From assembly GCF_000312445.1 (NCBI RefSeq), contig NZ_HE997182.1:880547-944546 (forward strand): a stretch of 64,000 nt of DNA. Direction: 5' to 3'. This document shows, in pieces, positions 25,630-32,635 of the stretch. The notes under the pieces were generated by a model. The model was not told the DNA's origin. It made no database searches and saw only the letters and a list, made by a program, of their open reading frames with translations. This DNA comes from Phocaeicola abscessus CCUG 55929 (GTDB lineage: Bacteria > Bacteroidota > Bacteroidia > Bacteroidales > Bacteroidaceae). How positions within the stretch are numbered: position 1 is the stretch's first letter; each line of letters starts with the position of its first letter. The translations under genes were made by a program, and so were the position numbers.

Positions 25630-26985
25630 TTATTTTCGTTTGATCAGTTCTTCGCCGCTGTAATAATTCACGAGGCGGCATTTCAGGAAGTAGGTTAGCT
25701 TGCTTTGCAGCAGGTTTGTCCGGCTTTCCGACCACGTAGCCGCATTGTTTTGCACATCCAGCGAGGTCATCAGTCCTTCTTCGTATTTGCGCTTGGTGAC
25801 GCGGTAGGCGATCGAGTCGGACGCCGCTTTCTTTTCCATCTGCATGCTTTCTTTCAGATACCCTTCTCTGTCCGCTACGGCTTGTTCCACCAACTTGCGG
25901 AGTTCGGCCTGCTGTTCCTCGAATTGTTCGCGGGCGATGCGGTAATGGTATCGGGCTTTCTTCACATTGGTATAACTCTTCAGATTATTCAGGACGGGGA
26001 TTCTCAGCGTGAAGCCGAAGTAGTATCCGTAGTTGTTTTTCCATTGGTCGCGGAAACTCGGATAGGTCGTTTTATGAAGCTCTTTGTAATACGAGGTGCT
26101 GATGCCTCCGAACATGCTGATCGAGGGGAGTGCGTTCCCCCATGCGATATATTGTCCGATCTTCATGGCTTTGGCATTCATCGCCGACTTTCGGAGTGTC
26201 GGGTTGGTCTGCAGCGCCGCCCGAACCGCCTCGTCCTTGCCCACGGCGGGCAGTTTCGCGTCAGCGAAAACGGATGAATCGAGGAGGGTGGAGTCGAGGA
26301 CCAACTCCTCGCCGACGGGGAAGTTCATCTTCTGCCGCAAGTCGAGCATGGCGGCCGCATAGAGGTTCTGCTGCTTCGTCAGGTTGTAGGCATCCGTCGC
26401 CTGCTGGGCTTCCATCTGTGCTACGTCCGCCTGTCCCTTCAGCCCGATCTCTTCCTGAATTCGGGTTTTGTAGAGCATCGAATCGCTTTCGGCCAGCTTC
26501 TGTCGGGCCATCCTGACCGTCCCTTGGCAGTACAGGGCTTGGATGAATGCCTGAAAGGTGCCCAGCGCCGTATGGTCCCGTTCTTCTTGGAGGGCAGCTT
26601 TGCCCATCAGCACGTTGATCCGCGTCTGACGTACCTGATTGATCAGGCTGCCGCCGCGAAACAGCGGGAGAGAGCTCTCCAGGTAATAGTGGTTGTTGAA
26701 GGTCTTGATGTTATTGTAGGTATTGGTTTCGGGATTAATGTTGCGCCCATAATTGTACTGTGCCTGGACGCCTCCGCTGGTGCCGGGCAGAAAATTGCCT
26801 ATGGCCTGCAACTCGTCCAACCGGTTATTCTGCAGCTCGAGTTCGCGCTGCCGAACGGTATGGTTATGGTTCACGGCGTACTCCATGCAGCGATCCACGT
26901 CCCACACGTCCTGGGCATACAGGCTGAGGGCGGTGCTTGCCAGCATCAGAAACAAAGCTTTATGTAAATGGTTCCGATTCATCAT
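25630..26985 (-). CDS. TolC-family outer-membrane efflux channel
   Basis: About 451 aa with a signal peptide (HKALFLMLASTALSLYAQ) and two repeats of the OEP fold: DVDRCMEYAVNHNHTVRQRELELQNNRLDELQAIGNFLP and the second half around KDEAVRAALQTNPTLRKSAMNAKAMKIGQYIAWGNALPSISMFGG. Long amphipathic helices form the periplasmic tunnel. It is the first gene of the efflux operon. The open frame extends three codons further to a TTG; the ATG at 26985 (or 26982) is preferred and lies about 33 bases downstream of the predicted sigma-54 start site, a sensible leader length. Confidence 0.93.
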   Translation of the reverse strand: MMNRNHLHKALFLMLASTALSLYAQDVWDVDRCMEYAVNHNHTVRQRELELQNNRLDELQAIGNFLPGTSGGVQAQYNYGRNINPETNTYNNIKTFNNHYYLESSLPLFRGGSLINQVRQTRINVLMGKAALQEERDHTALGTFQAFIQALYCQGTVRMARQKLAESDSMLYKTRIQEEIGLKGQADVAQMEAQQATDAYNLTKQQNLYAAAMLDLRQKMNFPVGEELVLDSTLLDSSVFADAKLPAVGKDEAVRAALQTNPTLRKSAMNAKAMKIGQYIAWGNALPSISMFGGISTSYYKELHKTTYPSFRDQWKNNYGYYFGFTLRIPVLNNLKSYTNVKKARYHYRIAREQFEEQQAELRKLVEQAVADREGYLKESMQMEKKAASDSIAYRVTKRKYEEGLMTSLDVQNNAATWSESRTNLLQSKLTYFLKCRLVNYYSGEELIKRK

Positions 26986-27028
26986 GTCATTCAATTAATC
27001 CGATAATTTATGCTTGTGCCGTTCAAGA

Positions 27029-27044
27029 TGCAAAGCGCGTGCCA
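27029..27044 (-). promoter_or_regulatory. Sigma-54 (-24/-12) promoter of the efflux operon
   Basis: On the minus strand the sequence is TGGCACG-CGCT-TTGCA, a full match to the RpoN consensus TGGCACG-N4-TTGCA. Transcription would start near 27018, about 33 bases before the TolC-family start codon. The divergent gene at 27891 encodes a sigma-54 activator, which supports function. Confidence 0.9.
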
Positions 27045-27100
27045 TGATTTTTAATTTGCTGATTATCAATATTGCAATAAAAGCTTCCACTTTGCAAGCG

Positions 27101-27139
27101 TGTCTAATTTTTAGACAAAGGGTGTATAAACTTTAGACG
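27101..27139. promoter_or_regulatory. Two palindromic enhancer-like sites upstream of the sigma-54 promoter
   Basis: Site 1 is a perfect inverted repeat TGTCTAA-TTT-TTAGACA (27101-27117). Site 2 is an imperfect copy TGTATAA-ACT-TTAGACG (27123-27139). Their centres are 22 bp apart, two helical turns, and 60-110 bp upstream of the -24/-12 promoter, the usual place for an NtrC-type activator. The likely ligand is the response regulator encoded at 27891. Confidence 0.75.
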
Positions 27140-27207
27140 CATGGAGATCGATGCTATGGTATGGATGATTTTACTTTCGCAGCGTCACACTGCGAGGGCG
27201 CAATTCC

Positions 27208-27740
27208 GTTTTAGGCACTGCTGATTCGCTCGACGGGAGCTAAAATTCGTTTTAGGTGCTGCCGATCCGCTCGGCGGGAGCTAAAATCTGTTTTAGGTAC
27301 TGCTGATCCGCTCGGCGGAAGCTAAAATCCGTTTTAGGCGCTGCTGATCCGCTCGACGGGAGTTAAAATTCGTTTTAGGTGCTGCCGATCCGCTCGGCGG
27401 GAGCTAAAATCTGTTTTAGGCGTTGCTGATCCGCTCGGCGGGAGCTAAAATCCGTTTTAGGCGTTGCTGATTCGCTCGGCGGGAGCTAAAATCCGTTTTA
27501 GGCGCTGCCGATCCGCTCGGCAGGAGTTAAAATCCGTTTTAGGCGCTGCCGATCCGCTCGGCAGGAGTTAAAATCCGTTTTAGGCACTGCTGATTCGCTC
27601 GGCGGGAGCTAAAATCCGTTTTAGGCGCTGCTGATTCGCTCGGCGGGAGCTAAAATCCGTTTTAGGCGCTGCTGATTCGCTCGGCGGAAGCTAAAATCCG
27701 TTTTAGGCGCTGCCGATCCGCTCGGCGGGAGTAAAATTCA
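27208..27740. repeat. Tandem array of thirteen 41-bp units
   Basis: Units begin with GTTTTAGG at 27208 and then every 41 bases exactly up to 27700; the last has lost two bases. Each unit contains two short inverted repeats, CCGA-TCCGC-TCGG (variable: several units read TGAT) and TAAAA-TCCG-TTTTA across the junction. Differences are scattered point changes (GCTGCCGATCC versus GCTGATTCG). There are no unique spacers, so it is not a CRISPR array. It fills the space between the enhancer sites and the response-regulator promoter. Confidence 0.95.
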
Positions 27741-27861
27741 TTTCAACTTTCTGTCCTTGAGATCGAACTCGGCAATAGCGTTTAACGTTTCGTTCGGCTT
27801 TCCTCTCCCGTCGATTCGCTAAGAATTGCAGGGAGTTGTTTCGCGATTTCATTATTTGTAT

Positions 27862-27869
27862 TAATTTTG
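27862..27869 (+). promoter_or_regulatory. Candidate -7 element for the two-component genes
   Basis: TAATTTTG matches TAnnTTTG, 21 bases before the response-regulator ATG. The -33 position (19 bases upstream) reads TTTC rather than TTTG, so the promoter is only tentative. Confidence 0.4.
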
Positions 27870-27890
27870 TTTACGTAAATAAAAAAAGAG

Positions 27891-29261
27891 ATGGCAAAAC
27901 AAGGAACCTTATTGGTCGTAGACGACAATAAAAACATTCTTACTTCCTTGCAATACCTGTTGGGCGAGCATTTTACACGGGTCATCACCTCGATCACTCC
28001 GGTGATCTTGCCTACTGCATTACCTATGGAGAAGCCCGATGTGGTATTGCTCGACATGAATTTTTCGTCGGGCCTGAATACCGGAAACGAAGGATTGTAC
28101 TGGTTGAGGGAGATCAAACGCCTCCGTCCGCAGACGCAGGTCGTCCTGTTTACGGCTTATGCCGATATCAACCTTGCGGTGACGGGCTTGAAGGAGGGGG
28201 CGACCGATTTCGTGGTCAAGCCGTGGGATAACGCCAAGCTCGTACAGACGCTGAAGGAAGCGTATGAGAAGTCGAAACCGAATTCGAAGAAAACAGGCAA
28301 GGCGGTTCGTCCGCCCGAAAACGATAAAGAAATGTATTGGGGGAATTCGCCGGCGATCCGCCCGCTACACCTGACTGTCGAACGGGTGAGCGCCACCGAT
28401 GCGACGATCCTGATTACCGGCGAGAACGGAACCGGAAAGGACATGCTGGCGCACGAGGTGCATCGCCTTTCGGGACGCGCCGAGGGCCCCTTCGTTTCTG
28501 TCGACATGGGAGCCGTCGTGGAATCGCTTTTCGAAAGCGAGCTTTTCGGGCACGTGAAAGGTGCCTTTACCGATGCCCACGCCGACCGTCCGGGACGCTT
28601 CGAAGCCGCCGACGGCGGGACGCTTTTCCTGGACGAGATTGCCAACCTGCCCGTATACCTACAGCCCAAGCTGCTGACCGCCATACAGCGACGAAGTTTC
28701 GTCAAGGTGGGAAGCAATGTGTCCCAGCCCACGAATATACGGCTGATCTGCGCCACAAACCGTAATTTGGAAGACATGGTTCGACAGGGTACGTTTCGGG
28801 AAGACCTTCTCTACCGAATCAATACGATTCGCCTGCATATCCCGCCCTTGCGGGAACGAAAGGACGATATACTCCCCTTGGCGGAGCGTTTCCTGAAACT
28901 GTATGCTGCGCAATACGGGCGGAACGTGTCGGGGATTTCCGACAAAGCCCGCGATCGATTGCTCGCTCATCCTTGGTACGGCAACATCCGCGAACTGCAG
29001 CATACCCTCGAGAAAGCGGTGATCCTCTGCGACGACGAGGAGCTGCAGGCGTCAAACCTGGAACTCTCGGCAACCGTGGCACCTGCTGCGACCAAATCCT
29101 TCGCCGCTCCCCATACGCCCGTTCAAACGTTGGACGAAATGGAAAAAGACTTGGTGAAGCGGGCTGTCGACCAGTGCGAGGGAAACCTTTCGCAGGCGGC
29201 CGCTACCTTGGGGATCACCCGGCAAACGCTGTATAACAAGATGAAACGGTATGGCATCTAA
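27891..29261 (+). CDS. Sigma-54-dependent response regulator, NtrC type
   Basis: A 456-aa activator with three domains. The receiver (about 1-125) has the acidic pair D11-D12, phospho-acceptor D55 in VVLLDMNF and the conserved Lys in DFVVKPWD. The AAA+ domain (about 145-380) has Walker A GENGTGKD, the sigma-54 contact motif GAFTDA within ELFGHVKGAFTDA, Walker B TLFLDEI and the R-finger region. The Fis-type helix-turn-helix at the end is LSQAAATLGITRQTLYNKMKRYGI. It should remodel RNA polymerase-sigma-54 at the promoter at 27029-27044 after phosphorylation by the kinase encoded next, whose start overlaps its end by 11 bases. Confidence 0.95.
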   Translation: MAKQGTLLVVDDNKNILTSLQYLLGEHFTRVITSITPVILPTALPMEKPDVVLLDMNFSSGLNTGNEGLYWLREIKRLRPQTQVVLFTAYADINLAVTGLKEGATDFVVKPWDNAKLVQTLKEAYEKSKPNSKKTGKAVRPPENDKEMYWGNSPAIRPLHLTVERVSATDATILITGENGTGKDMLAHEVHRLSGRAEGPFVSVDMGAVVESLFESELFGHVKGAFTDAHADRPGRFEAADGGTLFLDEIANLPVYLQPKLLTAIQRRSFVKVGSNVSQPTNIRLICATNRNLEDMVRQGTFREDLLYRINTIRLHIPPLRERKDDILPLAERFLKLYAAQYGRNVSGISDKARDRLLAHPWYGNIRELQHTLEKAVILCDDEELQASNLELSATVAPAATKSFAAPHTPVQTLDEMEKDLVKRAVDQCEGNLSQAAATLGITRQTLYNKMKRYGI

Positions 29262-30555
29262 GAGGGTTCAAACGTCGGCCGTCCTCTTCGTCCTTTTGCT
29301 GGCCGGCTGCATTTTGCTCGGAGCGGGAATCGCCCTGACCAACTCCCTGCTGATGGTCACGGGAGGAGTCTTGTGTTTGGGGTATGTGATCTCTTACATC
29401 CTTTCGCAGCGCACCTTGAAAGAGAAATGCGAGCTGATGCTCGAAGCCATTCGGAACAACGACTATGCGTTCCGTCTGCCGGCATCCGCTTTCAGCGCAG
29501 GAGAGAAAGTGTTGCAAGATACGCTGAACGAGTTCGGCGTGATGATGGGCAACCAGAAACAGTTGATCGCGCAGCGCGAACGGTATTACGAACAGATTCT
29601 TTCGGCGGTGACTACCGGCGTGATCGTCTTGAACGAGGAAGATCGGATTGTTCAGACCAATGCCGCCGCCGTCCGGCTCTTGGATCTGCCGATGTTGGCC
29701 ACGTTGCAGCAGTTAGACCGTTACGGAGGAGAGATCGGGAAGATGTTCCGTACGCTACGGGTGGGCGAACGCCGTCAGCTGCACTTCTCTACCTCGAAAG
29801 GCGAAGCCCATCTTTCGCTTCGAGCCGTTCGGACCGTTCTGAACAAGCAACCCGTGCGCATCCTCATCCTGAACGATATCCGGAATGAACTCGACGATAA
29901 GGAATTGGATTCGTGGATCAAGCTGACGAGGGTGCTGACGCACGAGATGATGAATTCCATCGCGCCGATTTCGTCGATCAGCGAAACGTTTCTGAATCGG
30001 GATGATGTCAAAGGGACTTCGCTGTACGACGGCATCCGGGCTATTCATGAAACTTCGACCGGCCTGATCGGGTTTGTGGACGGTTATCGGAAGTTCTCTT
30101 CCCTGCAACAACCCTCGCCGAAGCCTTTTTATCTGCAGGAATTGCTCCGACAGTTGGCAGGTTTGCAACTGATTCCGCCGCAGATCCGTTTTACGATGCA
30201 AATCGAACCGAACGATTTGATGATCTATGCCGATCCCAACCTGATTCGGCAAATGTTCATCAATTTGATAAAGAATGCCGTCCAGGCAATCGGTCGGGCG
30301 GAGGGACGCATCCATGTCAGAGCTTACAGCGCATCGGACGAGCATGTCTACGTCTTTGTCAGCAATGACGGCCCTGCCATACCGGAAGACGTGGCGGAAG
30401 AGATTTTCGTGCCTTTCTTTACCACGAAAAAGGATGGCAGCGGTATAGGTTTGTCGCTTTCGCGGCAGATCATGAAACTCTCGCGAGGCAATATCAGCTT
30501 GTCGAAGGCCGGAACCAACGACTGGAACACCACCTTCGTGCTGGAGTTCGAATGA
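29251..30555 (+). CDS. Membrane sensor histidine kinase, partner of the sigma-54 regulator
   Basis: A 434-aa kinase with two close N-terminal transmembrane helices (about 7-27 and 32-50) and almost no periplasmic loop, suggesting that it senses in the membrane or cytoplasm. A HAMP-like linker and a PAS domain (about 110-215, ILSAVTTGVIVLNEEDRIVQTNAAAVRLLDLP) follow. The phosphorylation segment is THEMMNSIAPISS with His231. The ATPase domain has N-box NLIKNAVQAIG and G-box GSGIGLSLSRQIM. The order regulator-kinase beside an RND-adaptor/FtsX efflux operon recurs in Bacteroidetes. It overlaps the regulator gene by 11 bases and converges on the radical SAM gene 12 bases away. Confidence 0.93.
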   Translation: MASKRVQTSAVLFVLLLAGCILLGAGIALTNSLLMVTGGVLCLGYVISYILSQRTLKEKCELMLEAIRNNDYAFRLPASAFSAGEKVLQDTLNEFGVMMGNQKQLIAQRERYYEQILSAVTTGVIVLNEEDRIVQTNAAAVRLLDLPMLATLQQLDRYGGEIGKMFRTLRVGERRQLHFSTSKGEAHLSLRAVRTVLNKQPVRILILNDIRNELDDKELDSWIKLTRVLTHEMMNSIAPISSISETFLNRDDVKGTSLYDGIRAIHETSTGLIGFVDGYRKFSSLQQPSPKPFYLQELLRQLAGLQLIPPQIRFTMQIEPNDLMIYADPNLIRQMFINLIKNAVQAIGRAEGRIHVRAYSASDEHVYVFVSNDGPAIPEDVAEEIFVPFFTTKKDGSGIGLSLSRQIMKLSRGNISLSKAGTNDWNTTFVLEFE

Positions 30556-30567
30556 GGCGATCCCGAT

Positions 30568-31638
30568 TCAGGCGTTCTCCAATCGTTTCAAGTGGCAAAA
30601 CAGCAGTTTCCCCTCCCCGTCGCGGAGATGCATTCCGTTTCCCCGACAGTAACGGAAGTAACGACAGTTGGCGCATTCGTCGCGCTTCATCCAGTTGCGG
30701 TTGCGATAAGCCGCGTAACGACGATTCCACACGTCCATGAAATCTTCTTCGTAAATGTTCCCTTGCCGGTAGTCGGCGCGGATGCTCGGACAGGCGGAGA
30801 TGGAACCGTCGGCCAATACGGAGCCGACGGTTACGCCCGCCTGACAGAAATAGAAATGATTCCGCACCTCCCCTTCGTAATTCCCCAGAAAACCTTCGCA
30901 TCCGTAGTTCGCATCGAGGATCCCTTCCCTCTTGGTTTGCCTGATGAAATCGAACGTGCCTTTGAACTCGTCGGGCGATAACCGAAGTATCGGATCGGCA
31001 GCCGCCCTGCCCATGGGAAACACGGTGAACAGCCGCCATGATTTCAGTCCTTTATCGATCAGGAATTGTTTGATGGTCGGTAATTCTTTATAATTCTTTT
31101 TGTTCACGCATGTTACCACGTCGAAGGCGATGGCTTTCGATGCCGCTACCATTTCGATAGCTTCGGACGCTCGCCGAAAGCTCTTGTCATGTCCTCTCAT
31201 CCAATTGTGGTTCTCTTCCAGGCCGTCCAAACTGATCGTCATGGAGTGGATGCCGGCGTTCAATAATCCGCGGTAACGCCGTTCTGTCAACGCCAATCCA
31301 TTCGTTACCATTCCCCAGGGAAATCCTTTTTCGTAAATGATCGCTCCGCATGCTTCGATATCCGGACGCATCAGAGGTTCGCCGCCGGTGAGAATGACGA
31401 ATACCTTGTGAGGATCCGTTCGGGATCCGACGGAATCAAGTACCTGGAAGAAATCCTCCTTAGGCATGTCGGGCGTTGCGGCAATATGCTTGCAGTCACT
31501 TCCACAATGTCGGCAATGCAGGTTGCAGCGAAGCGTACATTCCCAAAAGAGTTGTTTGAGGGGATGCGCTTCGATGACGTCGTTTTGCAGTTTGCGGGTG
31601 ATTTCTAAAGCCAGTCGTTTGCGGAAGGTCAGCCTCAT
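30568..31638 (-). CDS. Radical SAM/SPASM enzyme of the rSAM/lipoprotein system (TIGR04133-like)
   Basis: A 356-aa enzyme. The radical SAM cluster is CNLHCRHC with Cys38, Cys42 and Cys45; ILTGGEPLMRPD follows as the SAM-binding GGE motif. The C-terminal SPASM part has many Cys (YGCEGF, YFCQAG, SACPSIR, DECANCRYFRYCRGN, LFCHLKR) to hold auxiliary iron-sulfur clusters. Such enzymes modify peptides or proteins. The upstream lipoprotein with an EYGCP motif is the hallmark partner of this family in Bacteroidetes, where the target of the modification is unknown. The frame stays open to 31716, but that start would lie inside the lipoprotein gene; the Met at 31638 gives a 23-base gap and the normal N-terminus MRLTFRKRLALEITRK. 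Confidence 0.9.
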   Translation of the reverse strand: MRLTFRKRLALEITRKLQNDVIEAHPLKQLFWECTLRCNLHCRHCGSDCKHIAATPDMPKEDFFQVLDSVGSRTDPHKVFVILTGGEPLMRPDIEACGAIIYEKGFPWGMVTNGLALTERRYRGLLNAGIHSMTISLDGLEENHNWMRGHDKSFRRASEAIEMVAASKAIAFDVVTCVNKKNYKELPTIKQFLIDKGLKSWRLFTVFPMGRAAADPILRLSPDEFKGTFDFIRQTKREGILDANYGCEGFLGNYEGEVRNHFYFCQAGVTVGSVLADGSISACPSIRADYRQGNIYEEDFMDVWNRRYAAYRNRNWMKRDECANCRYFRYCRGNGMHLRDGEGKLLFCHLKRLENA

Positions 31639-31661
31639 GAGTGGGTAGCGGATAAATGATT

Positions 31662-32120
31662 TTATTGCTTTTTCAGTGCCTTGTTTACCGTAACCGTGAA
31701 TTCTCCGGAATACCAACCTTTCCCTTTCTTGGTTCTGACAATTTCGATGTTTTCGTTCGACGTGGAGTCGTTTTTGAACGTTCCGCCATGCGCTTCGCCG
31801 TCTATGTCTGTGAAAGTAACCGCGATAGCTTTCGGAGGGGCCATCGGTTTCGTTTTCTTTAAATAATTGCCGTTTTTGTCGGTATATAACGTATCGGCGG
31901 GATGCATCGCTCCGCCCTCATTCTGATATTTCCCTACTACCTGAATTCCTTCGATAGGACTTCCTTGTTCGTCGGTAACGGTACCTTTGAGGATGAAGTC
32001 GGAGATGGGGCAGCCGTATTCATCCTCTCCGTTTCCGATACTGGAACAGGAGGAATAGCCTAATAGGGAAAGAATTCCCGAGAGAAAGAATGTGAGATAA
32101 CGTTTGAAAACCTTTTTCAT
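31662..32120 (-). CDS. Radical SAM-associated lipoprotein (TIGR04134-like)
   Basis: A 152-aa lipoprotein: MKKVFKRYLTFFLSGILSLLGYSSC with the probable acylated Cys at 25, then EYGCP (34-38), a conserved feature of this family directly after the signal. The mature part (about 40-125, DFILKGTVTDEQGSPIEGIQVVGK ... TDKNGNYLKKTKP) looks like a carboxypeptidase-regulatory or Cna-B-type beta-sandwich, found in surface proteins. It probably sits in the outer membrane or at the surface and may be the substrate of the radical SAM enzyme encoded next. The start at 32120 is chosen because it gives a standard signal; the open frame extends upstream without sense. Confidence 0.88.
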   Translation of the reverse strand: MKKVFKRYLTFFLSGILSLLGYSSCSSIGNGEDEYGCPISDFILKGTVTDEQGSPIEGIQVVGKYQNEGGAMHPADTLYTDKNGNYLKKTKPMAPPKAIAVTFTDIDGEAHGGTFKNDSTSNENIEIVRTKKGKGWYSGEFTVTVNKALKKQ

Positions 32121-32210
32121 GACAGTATGCTTTTTATATTGTTTATAGAACGCGACGTTCTCCCGAATACTGCACGCTCTGTCGTATTTTAACATTCGAG
32201 GTGAAAGGCC

Positions 32211-32444
32211 TTATTCTTTATCGGAACCTGTTCCGGACGATTCATCCTCCTTTTTATGTTCCCGATATTCCATTTGCTTATCGTCCGTATCGGTTTTTCT
32301 ACTTTCCTGATACATGGTACGGGGCGAGCCATACATCAGTTTGATCGGCTCGTCGGGGGGCGTGATAGCGTTCTTGCTCGAGTGGCAAGAATAACCCATC
32401 AAAACCATCATACCGGATAAAACGCATTTGAAAATCTTTTTCAT
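32211..32444 (-). CDS. Short lipoprotein, second candidate partner of the radical SAM enzyme
   Basis: A 77-aa protein. Its signal MKKIFKCVLSGMMVLMGYSC copies the pattern of the next lipoprotein (MKK-FK, SG, LxGYS, C), with Cys20 as acylation site. The mature part is only about 57 residues: a Pro-rich start (AITPPDEPIK), then MYGSP (37-41) which resembles the EYGCP of the neighbour, then a hydrophilic tail rich in Glu, Asp, Lys and Ser with no Cys. It is the first gene of the operon; the promoter at 32472-32503 rules out the upstream Met at 32474. A truncated paralogue or a small dedicated substrate are the two explanations; the sequence does not decide. Confidence 0.75.
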   Translation of the reverse strand: MKKIFKCVLSGMMVLMGYSCHSSKNAITPPDEPIKLMYGSPRTMYQESRKTDTDDKQMEYREHKKEDESSGTGSDKE

Positions 32445-32471
32445 AAATCGTCTGCTGGATAAAATCGATAG

Positions 32472-32503
32472 CAAAGATACGAAAAATACTTATATCGATC
32501 AAA
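32472..32503 (-). promoter_or_regulatory. Consensus promoter of the radical SAM/lipoprotein operon
   Basis: On the minus strand: TTTG (32500-32503), 20 bases, TATCTTTG (32472-32479), a full match to the Bacteroidetes housekeeping promoter. The first start codon lies at 32444. Confidence 0.8.
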
Positions 32504-32560
32504 AAATGCATCTCTTTCAAATTTCGTTGCAATTTAATTTTTCCTTTATTTTTATTTCTC

Positions 32561-32568
32561 TATATTTG
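32561..32568 (+). promoter_or_regulatory. Candidate -7 element for the alpha-glucan operon
   Basis: TATATTTG fits TAnnTTTG, 67 bases before the debranching-enzyme ATG. The -33 region is T-rich but lacks a clear TTTG. Confidence 0.4.
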
Positions 32569-32635
32569 AAGGTGGGTAATGAGGATATGATTTGCTCAGG
32601 AATAAATGGGTATTTAATTTATAAAAATAAATGCT

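Noticed and set aside
27208..27740. Possible CRISPR array
   Set aside because: The repeats are directly joined with a 41-bp period and have no unique spacers; no cas genes are in the window.
31639..31716. N-terminal extension of the radical SAM enzyme
   Set aside because: It would overlap the preceding lipoprotein gene by 55 bases and adds residues not expected before the MRLTFRKRL start.
32445..32474. Earlier start of the short lipoprotein at 32474
   Set aside because: This codon overlaps the -7 promoter element and would put extra residues before a normal lipoprotein signal.
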